A stretch of 21,225 bases of DNA, taken from contig JAZNHR010000049.1 in NCBI GenBank assembly GCA_045577075.1, forward strand, positions 1 to 21,225, in the 5' to 3' direction. This DNA comes from SIG447 sp045577075 (GTDB lineage Bacteria; Bacillota; Clostridia; UMGS1883; UMGS1540). A program made the position numbers and the translations under genes. The notes under the pieces are model-generated. The model searched no databases, was not told where the DNA came from, and was given only the letters and a program-made list of their open reading frames with translations. Positions 7,433-15,024 of this stretch are shown here, piece after piece. How positions within the stretch are numbered: the stretch's first letter is position 1; each line of letters begins with the position of its first letter.

Positions 7433-8037
7433 CTTCTTCCTCCTCTTACGTCTTTTGTAACGGGATATTTGCCGTCTTTTTCGTATCGCTCCTGTTTGGC
7501 GCGGGACAGGAGCATATTGTAGCTCAGCTTATAGTTATTGGCTAAATTTACGTCTTCTCTCGCCTCTGCAATCATAATGCAAAGGGCAAGACGGAGCATC
7601 TCGCCGTAATCTTCGTCAAGGTCAATCTCCTGGTCTAAGTAGGAAACGCCTGCCGCCGCGGCTTCTTCCTCCGAAAGCAGCGGCTCCGGTCTTTTAAAAT
7701 ACCATATGGAAATGGTTTCCCCGCGCTTTGGTGCAGGGTAAATCCCGATAAAGCCTTCCGTCACTTTAAACCAGCAATTCTTCGCGGCATCCTCCCCCAT
7801 GCGCTTTGCCGTAAGCTCTTTATTCCCCACCAAAACGGCACTGATAAGGTCACACCGCACCGAAAGCGGCAGGGGATACAGCATTTGTCCCGTCCCGGGA
7901 AACTGGACGCCTTCGCGCACAGAAATCACTTTATAGATTTCGCGTATTGCCCCATTCAGCCACGCCACAAGTCTGCTTTCTTCAAAGCTGTGCGGCATTC
8001 TTGCTTGTATATCCTCTAAAATTTCGCCAAGCCTCAT
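7429..8037 (-). CDS. Phage head-tail connector or adaptor-like protein
   Basis: This is a 202-residue protein from the chosen ATG at 8037, which overlaps the amidase stop as ATGA and has GAGGAGG about 8 nt upstream. An in-frame ATG ten codons further up lacks such a site. The N-terminus (LGEILEDIQARMPHSFEESRLVAWLN) is helical. The middle is beta-rich, with IGIYPAPKRGETISIWYFKRP. The C-terminal half is helical (EDYGEMLRLALCIMIAEAREDVNLANNY). This layout, helices that pack on the portal plus a small beta domain, is familiar from phage adaptor proteins of about 200 residues that attach below the portal ring. It is followed directly by the nozzle-like gene, as in podoviruses. Confidence 0.6.
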   Translation of the reverse strand: MRLGEILEDIQARMPHSFEESRLVAWLNGAIREIYKVISVREGVQFPGTGQMLYPLPLSVRCDLISAVLVGNKELTAKRMGEDAAKNCWFKVTEGFIGIYPAPKRGETISIWYFKRPEPLLSEEEAAAAGVSYLDQEIDLDEDYGEMLRLALCIMIAEAREDVNLANNYKLSYNMLLSRAKQERYEKDGKYPVTKDVRGGRR

Positions 8038-8651
8038 ACGCCTTGCCTCCTCAGATATGCGACGCATTTCCTCGCCAGCCAGTACACATTCTCATCGTCC
8101 TCCAGCTTCCCGAGCCAAAGGGCAACGTCAGATACAATGCCTCTGTCCGAAAGCTCCCAGACGATATCGTTTATATTGTCAAGCTCTCGCATTTCTGCAA
8201 CCCTCCTTTTAAATTCCTTCCATTTTTCCCAATTGTTTGCCGATAGCTCCCTAGGGCAATTTTTCCTCGATGCGTCATAATGCCGCACCACGTTTACAAT
8301 GCCCGTTTCCGCCTTCAGCCGTTTTACAAGCACCACGGCGTTGTCCAGCGCCTTCTCAAAGTCGCCATCCTCGTTTACGCAGATTTCAATGCCAATTGAG
8401 TTTGCATTGGTAATCCCGTATTTGCCTTTGCCGTCGCCGCAGTGCCATGTGTAATATTTATGATAATCATTGATTTGAAGGGCACCCTTGTCATCTACCA
8501 CAAAGTCTGCACTTTGGCCGACGTTTCCCCCGTTCCAGTACGCAAAATGCGCCTCGGCATCCGCGCCGCGCCTTGGGTTTCCCGTCGTATGTATGACAAT
8601 GTATTTCGCCTTCTCTTTCCTGGTTGTTCTGTTATATGCAATTTGTCTCAT
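8034..8651 (-). CDS. Phage endolysin: N-acetylmuramoyl-L-alanine amidase (Amidase_2 family)
   Basis: This 205-residue lysin would cut the bond between muramic acid and the peptide stem at the end of phage growth. The start at 8651 has GGGAGG about 6 nt upstream; a longer reading frame to 8753 covers the holin end and has no site. The Amidase_2 core runs from about residue 5 to 150. Zinc ligands are visible as His in YIVIHTTGN and the His/Cys pair in VRHYDASRKNCPREL. The NSIGIEICVN strand is typical of the family. The last 45 residues (NINDIVWELSDRGIVSD, YWLARKCVAYLRR) form a small helical domain that I recall from other clostridial phage lysins, perhaps for wall binding. It follows the holin and XhlA-like genes, so the lysis cassette is complete. 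Confidence 0.9.
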   Translation of the reverse strand: MRQIAYNRTTRKEKAKYIVIHTTGNPRRGADAEAHFAYWNGGNVGQSADFVVDDKGALQINDYHKYYTWHCGDGKGKYGITNANSIGIEICVNEDGDFEKALDNAVVLVKRLKAETGIVNVVRHYDASRKNCPRELSANNWEKWKEFKRRVAEMRELDNINDIVWELSDRGIVSDVALWLGKLEDDENVYWLARKCVAYLRRQGV

Positions 8652-8658
8652 TTTTCCT

Positions 8659-8691
8659 CCCGGGTGCCCGGCCAGCTCCCCTAAGGGAGCC
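8659..8691 (-). repeat. Hairpin element before the lysin gene, like a dispersed clostridial repeat
   Basis: Between holin and lysin genes the minus strand carries GGCTCCCTTAGGGGAGCTGG, which folds as a 6-bp hairpin (8675-8680 with 8685-8690), followed by a second palindrome around CCCGGG. From memory, a repeat with a closely similar first hairpin (GGCTCCCTT...GGGAGCTG) is dispersed in genomes of gut Clostridia such as Faecalibacterium. The right edge supplies the GGGAGG used as the lysin ribosome binding site. That it is a copy of that family is inference. Confidence 0.4.
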
Positions 8692-8706
8692 GCCGAACAA
8701 TCTATG

Positions 8707-8886
8707 TTAAAAATGGCGTTTATCTGTGGGATTGTTGACAACGCCAAATGCAACCAAAACGGCTAAAACCAGCTCCGCAAATGTATCAAACTGCGGAATT
8801 TCAAGCCCCAGCCACGCTTTACAAACAAACGCCACAAGTGCAAGGCAGGAAAGCCAGAGCACCGGGCTTTTGAGTCTCTCAGCCAT
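8707..8886 (-). CDS. Phage holin
   Basis: This is a small membrane protein of 59 residues from the ATG at 8886, which has AAGGAGGAGG about 8 nt upstream. A longer frame needs a TTG start at 8913 without a site. It has two membrane helices (about 8-25 and 35-50) separated by a short turn (LEIPQFDTF). It ends VNNPTDKRHF, a tail frequent in phage holins of Gram-positive bacteria, which open the membrane for the lysin. It overlaps the preceding XhlA-like gene by 8 bp and precedes the amidase gene. Confidence 0.8.
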   Translation of the reverse strand: MAERLKSPVLWLSCLALVAFVCKAWLGLEIPQFDTFAELVLAVLVAFGVVNNPTDKRHF

Positions 8887-9103
8887 GGAATCCCTCCTCC
8901 TTGAGTTCGTCAATGCGGTGGTGCGCGCTTTTTACGCTCTGCTCCGCTTTTGCCATGCGTTCCACCAAATTATTGTGTTTTGCGACCTTTTCCTCCAGCT
9001 GTCTTAGGCGATAATTGGTAAGGCGACTTGCCGCCAAAATACCGCCCAGTGTGCCCACGCACGTCCCCATAAAGGAAAGTGCCGCCACCGTGATTTCCTG
9101 CAT
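8879..9103 (-). CDS. XhlA-like small membrane-anchored lysis-associated protein
   Basis: This 74-residue protein has one N-terminal glycine-rich membrane helix (residues about 5-26, SFMGTCVGTLGGILAAS). A coiled coil follows (RLRQLEEKVAKHNNLVERMAKAEQ), ending near residue 70. Such proteins regularly sit beside holins in Bacillota phages and are often called hemolysin XhlA-like. The AGGAGG site is 4 nt before the ATG, and the tail-fibre stop codon lies right at this site, so the two genes are probably coupled. The exact role in lysis is not established. Confidence 0.7.
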   Translation of the reverse strand: MQEITVAALSFMGTCVGTLGGILAASRLTNYRLRQLEEKVAKHNNLVERMAKAEQSVKSAHHRIDELKEEGFHG

Positions 9104-9111
9104 GTTTCCTC

Positions 9112-10668
9112 CTATAAGACGGTATAGGTATCCGCCAGAGTATACACGTGGCTTTGCAGCTTTGTGTCGTCCAGGTAGAAAAATTCATACCCGTCTCTTG
9201 TAACTCTGCATAGCTGATAGGTGCCGTCCATATCCGATGTGAAATCCAGTATCGGCACCCGTTCCGCAGGCGCATCTATTTTTATACCATCAATTGTACT
9301 AAACCGCGTCACGCTGCCGCTGCTGTTATCTGCCAAAAGGCTTACTTGGCCGCCGCGACCGACGTTTAAGCCTTTCAAAGTCCCAAAGGCTGCCCCGTCG
9401 AAATAGATTTTGTACATATTGCCTGTTTCTGTATGAAATTTTGCAATATATCCATTGGAAAAAAAGCCGTACAAATAGCCGTTTGAAACGGAAATGTCCT
9501 GTAGGACTTGTTCTTCCTTCGTGAACTTACTGTCTGTAATGGGCATGTACCGTCCCGTAATTTCACCGTCTTTATTGATGCGCAGGGCGGCATGTGTATT
9601 TGTTCGGTCAAGCACCGGTGCAATATATAAATCATCTCCATCCATCACGGCCATGCGGAATCGCCGATTGTAGATGGTAGAATCCGTATAGTATTCTCTG
9701 AGTCTGGAGCCTGTTACAAACTGCCACTGTCTTACGCCGCTAAGATTAAACGACTCGACATATAGACTGCCGGAACTGTCGTCGCTTGTATACACCACCA
9801 AAATTCTGTCCTCTAACACAAAGATGTGCTGCAGGGTGGTGAAATTCTCGCATCCTGCTGACAAGGTTTTCCATACAGAGGAAACACCATTTTGGAACGT
9901 CGTAATGGTCACCTGGTCATCCGCCATTTCCCCGAAGTAAGGTACACCCTCGTAAAAGCAATGACATACTGTATTGGCAGTACCATAATACCGCATTTGC
10001 GTTTGGTCGGGATACGCGCAAACCACCTGATAGGCTCCGGTGTAATTTCGCCCTGCCACCATGATTCTGCCGTATCGCGGCTCCTCCCAGACAGAGAGAA
10101 TTTCCGTAAAACCGTCTGTTTTCCCATACCGTTTCTCGCCGGTTTTCAAAAGCTGAAAGCCTGTTTTCCGAATCGTAAGCGGCTCGCTCTTTAAAACGAG
10201 GGAAGAAGTATCCAGAGAAAGCCCTTCCCCGTCCGAAACAGATATGGCACCCAGTTTTGCTTTTTCTGCATCGGTAAAGCTGTTTTGGGAAAGCCCCATG
10301 CCTTCTTCCTGATCTACCTTATTTTTGATAAGGTTACGCAGGGAAGGCTCCAGGCAGTTTGCCGTGATGCTGTCCCTGCCGATTGCCGCATCGCCCACGG
10401 CGCCGTCGGCGATTTTTTGGGCGGTCACAGCCCCGTCAGCCAGCTTTTCTGCGGTGACCGAGCCATCCGGGTGCGCCAGTACAGGTGCCGAAAGGTGGGA
10501 GCGAAAGTCTGCGTCCGTAGCCTGTTTGTCGTTTGTTACGTTACCAAGCCCCACCTGACTTTTTGATACCTTATGGGGATTATCCTCCCTGTCAAGATGG
10601 TCCTGGATTTGGGGAGAGAGGGTCAAAAACTGCTCCACACTCCCCGAAAGCACTTCTGATACGCGCAT
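9112..10668 (-). CDS. Phage tail fibre or receptor-binding-type protein
   Basis: In this 518-residue protein the N-terminal 140 residues carry classic fibre signatures: DHLDREDNPHKVSKSQVGLG followed by NVTNDKQAT, then the repeated DGSVTAEKLADGAVTAQKIADGAV, which forms a trimeric fibre shaft in known phages. TDAEKAKLGAIS follows at about residue 132. Residues about 165-518 are a run of beta segments (YGRIMVAGRNYTGAYQVV, DRILVVYTSDDSSGSLYVES, NGYLYGFFSNGYIAKF) suggesting a propeller-like head, plausibly the receptor-binding part. The start has AAGGAAAGGAAG upstream with long spacing. Here the fibre gene lies directly after the capsid gene instead of near the end of the virion operon. Confidence 0.8.
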   Translation of the reverse strand: MRVSEVLSGSVEQFLTLSPQIQDHLDREDNPHKVSKSQVGLGNVTNDKQATDADFRSHLSAPVLAHPDGSVTAEKLADGAVTAQKIADGAVGDAAIGRDSITANCLEPSLRNLIKNKVDQEEGMGLSQNSFTDAEKAKLGAISVSDGEGLSLDTSSLVLKSEPLTIRKTGFQLLKTGEKRYGKTDGFTEILSVWEEPRYGRIMVAGRNYTGAYQVVCAYPDQTQMRYYGTANTVCHCFYEGVPYFGEMADDQVTITTFQNGVSSVWKTLSAGCENFTTLQHIFVLEDRILVVYTSDDSSGSLYVESFNLSGVRQWQFVTGSRLREYYTDSTIYNRRFRMAVMDGDDLYIAPVLDRTNTHAALRINKDGEITGRYMPITDSKFTKEEQVLQDISVSNGYLYGFFSNGYIAKFHTETGNMYKIYFDGAAFGTLKGLNVGRGGQVSLLADNSSGSVTRFSTIDGIKIDAPAERVPILDFTSDMDGTYQLCRVTRDGYEFFYLDDTKLQSHVYTLADTYTVL

Positions 10669-10691
10669 AGCTTCACTTCCTTTCCTTTGCC

Positions 10692-11612
10692 TTAAGCCGT
10701 GATGCCGTTAGAACCCACAAGGCCGCGCCAATCTACATAGCCGGTGTCAAAGCGGCAGTAGCCGTAGAAGCGGTGGTCCATCTTGTTATCAATCTTTTCG
10801 CTGTCGAAGATGGGCTTTTCGCGCCACAGGAACATAAGGTTATCCATGGAGCTATCCTGCACAAACCAGGGCTTTATGGTGCCGTCTGCCTCGTAAAGGT
10901 AATCCCAGACCACCACGTCAAGGTGCGGCAAGGTGTTTTTGTCATTATTCGCAGTACCTGCCTGGAGCGTCGAGCCGATGAGGGCGCGAGCGGTAAATTC
11001 CCAGTCGGGGTGTACCACGAGCTTATCGGCATGTGCCGCCACAAGCACGCCTGCTTCGTCCTTTTCAAGGCGCATCATGGTAAGGGCTTCCTTTAAGGTT
11101 TCATCGGAAAGTGCGCCGCTTACCATGTTGGAGCAACTTTCTGTGCTGTTTGCTAAGGGGTGATTTTTAGAAAACAGGGGTACGCCGTCGTAGCCATTTT
11201 CCGTAAAGCCCTTTAAAATAACGTCTGCCGCCTGGGATTCTTCTGTTGCCTGGAGGCCGTTACCGAGCTTGGAGGCGCTGCCGCCGCGGCCGAAGCCCTT
11301 TAACACGTTATACAGGTCGTCCTGTACAAGCTCCCAGGTCACTTCGTAGGCTTTGTCAAACCGGCGCGCGGTAAAGGTCGCAATATCGCCCATAGCAATG
11401 TCTGCCTGATTAAAGTCATTGCCCTCTGTATTTTCCTCCCACTTGCCGAATGCGCCGAGATGGGGGAAGGTTTCTTCCTTGGCATGCATTTCGTCCACCT
11501 TAAAAATATCGGTGTACTGCTTCTTTTTCTTATTGTATGTTTCAAAGAAAATTTTTCTGTGTACCGGCGTTAAGAGCGCCGCAAAATTACTTCTGTCCAT
11601 TTTTGTTGCCAC
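10692..11612 (-). CDS. Phage major capsid protein, Mu gpT-like HK97 fold
   Basis: This 306-residue protein forms the head shell. Recognisable segments are FFETYNKKKKQYTDIF near the N-terminus, DKAYEVTWELVQDDLYNVL, GVPLFSKNHPLANS in the middle, and KLVVHPDWEFTARALIGS then QAGTANNDKNTLP in the C-terminal half. It ends with FWR/LWREKP and GYCRFDTGYVDWRGLVGSNG. This set matches Mu gpT-like major head subunits, which adopt the HK97 fold. No protease domain or N-terminal delta region is present, fitting use of the separate scaffold gene just upstream. The start chosen is GTG at 11612 with AAAGGATG about 9 nt upstream; an ATG four codons later has a poorer site. It appears intact. Confidence 0.85.
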   Translation of the reverse strand: MATKMDRSNFAALLTPVHRKIFFETYNKKKKQYTDIFKVDEMHAKEETFPHLGAFGKWEENTEGNDFNQADIAMGDIATFTARRFDKAYEVTWELVQDDLYNVLKGFGRGGSASKLGNGLQATEESQAADVILKGFTENGYDGVPLFSKNHPLANSTESCSNMVSGALSDETLKEALTMMRLEKDEAGVLVAAHADKLVVHPDWEFTARALIGSTLQAGTANNDKNTLPHLDVVVWDYLYEADGTIKPWFVQDSSMDNLMFLWREKPIFDSEKIDNKMDHRFYGYCRFDTGYVDWRGLVGSNGITA

Positions 11613-11637
11613 TAGTTATCATCCTTTCTGTTTTAAA

Positions 11638-12345
11638 TTAGTATGCATATTTGTATTTTGCATACTCCTCAGGCGTCATGCCTGCTTTTTTTGCCATGCG
11701 GTTTTCCGCTTCGGAAAGCTGTATGCTTCTTTGGGAATCGGGGGCGTCACCGCCGGAGAGGGCAGGAATTTTCTTTGCCTTCTTCTCTGCCGTAGCATCT
11801 CTTTCTTCCATTTCCTTTTGGAGCTTTCTGAGGCGTTCCTCTGCAAAGAGGGCAAGATAGGCTTCCTTCGGGGAAAGGCCCGTTCTGAGAATCAATGCTT
11901 CTATCATGTCCTTTCTGGCGTCCACATCGTCAAAAAGCGGCTCCGTACGCATACTCGCATACACGGCTTCTCTTGCCGCCGCGGCCTCCGCCTGGCGAAG
12001 AGCGCGCACCTTTTCCTGCTGGGATAAAAACAGCTTTGCCGCTTCCTCCGAAAGCCCATGGGCATGGATAAGCTTTCTTTCTTCCGCCTTGTCAATCATG
12101 GCAGATAAGGCGAAAAGGCTTTCTGCTCCCATATCGTCCATCAGCCGCTTTACAAGACTCAAAAGGCGTTCCTTTTCTTCGTCCTTTTCGGGTTTTTGTA
12201 TTTCCTTTTCTTCTTCTTGTTTCGGCAGAACTTCCTCTTTCGTCACTTCTTCCATATGTGCATGGGCGGAAGCGGCGGAAAGTCCCGTCTTGTGTTTTAC
12301 GTCCGCCATAGCGGAACGCTTCTTACTTTTTGCCATATTCTTCAT
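11638..12345 (-). CDS. Scaffold-like capsid assembly protein
   Basis: This is a 235-residue, strongly charged and almost wholly helical protein. Lys/Glu-rich segments cover residues 30-75, an Ala-rich helix with LSQQEKVRALRQAEAAAARE lies near 105-125, and a coiled coil EERLRKLQKEMEERDATAEK lies near 165-185. The C-terminus ends SEAENRMAKKAGMTPEEYAKYK, a short helix-turn-helix-like end of the sort scaffolds use to bind the coat. Composition and position directly before the capsid gene are those of a phage scaffold. Start ATG at 12345 has AGGTGA upstream; an ATG three codons later is equally possible. The next gene starts 25 bp on. Confidence 0.7.
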   Translation of the reverse strand: MKNMAKSKKRSAMADVKHKTGLSAASAHAHMEEVTKEEVLPKQEEEKEIQKPEKDEEKERLLSLVKRLMDDMGAESLFALSAMIDKAEERKLIHAHGLSEEAAKLFLSQQEKVRALRQAEAAAAREAVYASMRTEPLFDDVDARKDMIEALILRTGLSPKEAYLALFAEERLRKLQKEMEERDATAEKKAKKIPALSGGDAPDSQRSIQLSEAENRMAKKAGMTPEEYAKYKYAY

Positions 12346-12353
12346 CCTTTCAC

Positions 12354-12587
12354 CTATTTATAAAGTTGTTTCTCGGCATACTCGCCTACGGTCACCGGCA
12401 TAGGCCCGCGGTGACCGCAGTAGGGACAATGGCCGATTTTCTCCTCTGCCCAGCCGCGGTCCCGAAGGGCCGCCCGCTCGCATCGGGGGCAAACCGGATT
12501 GTCCCGGAGCTTTTCAATGTCGATGCTTTGAAGGTATGCGTGCCGCCGCATTCTGCGCGCAACAGCCGTGGGTAAATAAATTTGCAT
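12354..12587 (-). CDS. Small zinc-ribbon protein in the capsid operon
   Basis: This is a 77-residue protein from ATG at 12587, with AGAGGAAAG upstream. A longer frame would need a TTG at 12629 without a site. Two Cys pairs, CPRC near residue 33 and CPYC near residue 54, form a zinc-ribbon-like unit. The N-terminal third is basic (VARRMRRHAYLQS). It lies 46 bp after the portal gene and 8 bp before the scaffold gene. Binding to nucleic acid or to an assembly partner is possible, but nothing in the sequence decides it. I do not recognise a named family. Confidence 0.65.
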   Translation of the reverse strand: MQIYLPTAVARRMRRHAYLQSIDIEKLRDNPVCPRCERAALRDRGWAEEKIGHCPYCGHRGPMPVTVGEYAEKQLYK

Positions 12588-12633
12588 TTTTCTTTCCTCT
12601 TTTTTCAAAATCTCTTTTTGTAAGTTCAAACTT

Positions 12634-14277
12634 TTACGCCGTCGCCTTTTGCTGCACGCGGCCGCTTTCTGTCAGTCCTTCCGCATCCGCACTCTCAATG
12701 TTGGCCTGCGCGGTGCTTTCTGCCGCCTTTTGGGGACTTTCTGCCCCCAGGGGCATGCCTAAGTAATCGGCAAGAAACGCGCGGACTTCCTCGGCCGTGA
12801 CAAGACCCTTCCCATATAAATCACTCATCATCTGGTATGCCGCGGTCTTGTTCGCCGGAAGCCCTGCGCCTACGGTGACAATAAGGTCAAACGCCGCGTC
12901 CTTTTCCCTGCCGTCCTTTGCCGTTCGATAGCGAAGGTCACTGCCGCGGAAGAAAATAAATTCTCCCCTTCGGTCTGCAACCCGAACGGCAACCTCTTCT
13001 GTCCAGTACGCCCGTACCATGGAAAGACAATAGGAAAATACCTCGGAAAGCGTTTCCTGCAGGAGCAGTTTTTTGTGCTGAATGGACATTTGTCCCCCCT
13101 GCTGGAGTACGGTAGCCTCCGCCGCCGTCGCCACGCCTGCCTGCTTTGCCCCCGTCATCTGGTCCGAAAAACGGGTGATGCGCTGACTTTCATACCGAAG
13201 TGCCGCATCGCGCCTTTGCAGAATGTAGGACGGGAGTGGCGGTGCTTCCAAGTTTCGCACAGCCGAGACGCTCGTGGTGGGAATATTCAGCCCCGCCTCG
13301 TTCGTCATCGCATCTAGGTCTATGCCGCTTCCCGTTTCCACCAGTCGCTGTGGATTGCCGGTAAGACGGGCATTGATGCGAATTTGGTCATCCAGGTCGT
13401 TGATAAGGTCCTGCACCGGTATTAAAAGCTCCACATCGCCCTTTCCCCAGATAGACCCTTCTCGGTAGTACAGCGGTGTGAAGAAATAGGGGTAGCGACT
13501 ATCGGGATAAAAGCTTTCCCTGCCGCTATCAAAGCTATCGGAAAGAATTAGGCCGCAGCCCGTCATTTCCACAAGGCGCAAAACGCCGCCGTCCCGCGTC
13601 CAGACCAGCATATGCAGGTACGTATCGTCTCCCCCGTCGTCGCCTTCATATTGCGGTCTGTACCCCGACACAATGGCATCTGCAACCAAGTCCCCGTACT
13701 GTTGCCGCGCCCAGTGCACCGTTTTGCATACCGTTTCAATAATAAAGGATGCCTCTCCTATGCGGTATACGTCCGTAATGCCCGGGTCTACGAAAATGTT
13801 CTGGGGATTTACAGCTTCAATGACCGGCATACCTGCCCCCGAGAGGGCACCGGGGTCAAAAGAAACCCGAAATATGCCTGTGCCGTACTTCTCCCTTCTT
13901 CGCTCGTGCAGGTCCAGCTTTCGCGTGAGCCTGTTCTTCTCCTTGATAAATTCCAGCACCTTTTGTACGTTTGCGGCAAAGGGTGCATCATCGGGCGTTA
14001 CCGGTACCGGCATAATCCCGATGCTCTGCTCCAGAAGTAGCGCCACCTGCCCTTCCACATTGGCATGCACAATGTTGGTACTGCTGCCCGGATCGTTTTC
14101 TGACTGTGGCAGGTTTACATCTCCTTCCCAGTACGCATCGCACAGCGCGAAACGTTCCGGTATGCCGCGTCTTTTTTTGTCCTCCCATGCATCGAGATAG
14201 TACCGCCTGTATTTTGCAGCCAGTGCGCGCTTTTCCTCCGTCATCAGCCCTTCCCGCATTTTCCGTTTGTTTTGCAT
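12634..14277 (-). CDS. Phage portal protein
   Basis: This is a 547-residue protein from ATG at 14277, preceded by AAGGAGGTGA 6 nt upstream. The frame is open to 14391, but the extra codons have no site. Portal traits include an N-terminal helical stem with DAYWEGDVNLPQ, STNIVHANVEGQVALLLEQ near residue 70, EAVNPQNIFVDPGITDVY, and a run of INDLDDQIRINARLTGNPQR followed by GLNIPT. The C-terminal part is helical with an Ala/Gln/Glu-rich crown-like tail. Portals form the dodecameric ring at one vertex, through which DNA enters and leaves. It is the first gene of the operon. The terminase that normally precedes a portal is absent; the DNA upstream goes into an unrelated divergent promoter. Confidence 0.85.
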   Translation of the reverse strand: MQNKRKMREGLMTEEKRALAAKYRRYYLDAWEDKKRRGIPERFALCDAYWEGDVNLPQSENDPGSSTNIVHANVEGQVALLLEQSIGIMPVPVTPDDAPFAANVQKVLEFIKEKNRLTRKLDLHERRREKYGTGIFRVSFDPGALSGAGMPVIEAVNPQNIFVDPGITDVYRIGEASFIIETVCKTVHWARQQYGDLVADAIVSGYRPQYEGDDGGDDTYLHMLVWTRDGGVLRLVEMTGCGLILSDSFDSGRESFYPDSRYPYFFTPLYYREGSIWGKGDVELLIPVQDLINDLDDQIRINARLTGNPQRLVETGSGIDLDAMTNEAGLNIPTTSVSAVRNLEAPPLPSYILQRRDAALRYESQRITRFSDQMTGAKQAGVATAAEATVLQQGGQMSIQHKKLLLQETLSEVFSYCLSMVRAYWTEEVAVRVADRRGEFIFFRGSDLRYRTAKDGREKDAAFDLIVTVGAGLPANKTAAYQMMSDLYGKGLVTAEEVRAFLADYLGMPLGAESPQKAAESTAQANIESADAEGLTESGRVQQKATA

Positions 14278-14435
14278 GCTGTCACCTCCTTTCTGCCGAC
14301 AGATAGGCATCGCCCTCTGCCTGACAAAGTAAAGTTTACCGCTTTTGTCCCCACTTCGCCATGGCAATATTTCGGCATAGCAGGCGTGCATTTTTCGGGC
14401 ATGGAGAAAAGGCGTAAAATTTTTTCCGAAAAGAA

Positions 14436-14464
14436 TTGACTTTACGCCTTAAAAACTGTATAAT
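14436..14464 (+). promoter_or_regulatory. Consensus SigA promoter of the membrane-protein gene
   Basis: TTGACT (14436-14441), 17-bp spacer, TATAAT (14459-14464). An 8-bp inverted repeat, GGCGTAAA at 14411-14418 and TTTACGCC at 14441-14448, reaches the edge of the -35 box and could be a regulator site. Confidence 0.85.
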
Positions 14465-14495
14465 AAAGGTTGTACAAACTTTTAGGAGGTCATTT

Positions 14496-14969
14496 ATGAA
14501 ACAGCAAAAAACAAAAAAGAAGCTTTCCAAAGAAGCCCGCGAAAAAATTGATAACAAAATTGTTCTGGCTACCGCCATCGCGCTCGTATCCTGCATGGTT
14601 CTTCTCTTTTTAATGAACTGGAGCCAGTCCGCATACGCTTTGCAAACCATTAGACTGATTGGTGCACTCCGGTGGGTTGGCGTTGCAGGTATTGTTGTAT
14701 TCTTAGTGCTTTACTTTGTTAAAAAAGATAAGAAATTTCTGTTTTGTCTCCCCTACTGCGCCGCAGGTTCCCTCTTTATGATGGAAATTTTAAAGGGTAC
14801 CGTTTCCACATTTTTTGTGAGACTCCTGGCAAAAATTCCGTTTCTCAAAATGGCAGGCGGCTATGCTACAACTGCACAGCGCTTTAGCACCTTGTTTATC
14901 TGCCTTGCGATTTATCTTGTAGCATCCTACATCTACTACGGGATTCAGATTAAAAAAGCAACAAAATAA
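14496..14969 (+). CDS. Small membrane protein of unknown function
   Basis: This is a 157-residue protein from ATG at 14496 with TAGGAGGT 6 nt upstream; the longer frame starts within the promoter. The N-terminus is very basic (KQQKTKKKLSKEAREKIDNK). About four membrane helices follow, near residues 21-40, 52-75, 82-98 and 129-150. The C-terminus is short and basic, so both ends are probably cytoplasmic. No known motif is visible. It is a single-gene unit with a strong promoter and terminator, divergent from the phage-like operon and convergent with the S24 repressor gene. I do not recognise the family. Confidence 0.75.
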   Translation: MKQQKTKKKLSKEAREKIDNKIVLATAIALVSCMVLLFLMNWSQSAYALQTIRLIGALRWVGVAGIVVFLVLYFVKKDKKFLFCLPYCAAGSLFMMEILKGTVSTFFVRLLAKIPFLKMAGGYATTAQRFSTLFICLAIYLVASYIYYGIQIKKATK

Positions 14970-14978
14970 ATAAAACCA

Positions 14979-15018
14979 AAAAGGGTTGCAACCTTTCGTA
15001 AGGTTGCAACCCTTTTTT
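14979..15018. terminator. Strong bidirectional terminator
   Basis: AAAAAGGGTTGCAACCTT pairs with AAGGTTGCAACCCTTTTTT around a TCGT tetraloop. It has A and T runs on the two sides, so it can serve both the membrane-protein gene (+) and the convergent S24 gene (-). Confidence 0.9.
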
Positions 15019-15024
15019 AATACT

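Noticed and set aside
11419..12403. Long + strand frames (202 and 165 residues) opposite the capsid and scaffold genes
   Set aside because: They are rich in Ser, Phe, Cys and Arg runs, have no ribosome binding sites, and lie over well-supported capsid and scaffold genes. They are antisense shadows.
13673..14200. A 175-residue + frame opposite the portal gene
   Set aside because: Composition is that of an antisense shadow and no ribosome binding site is present.
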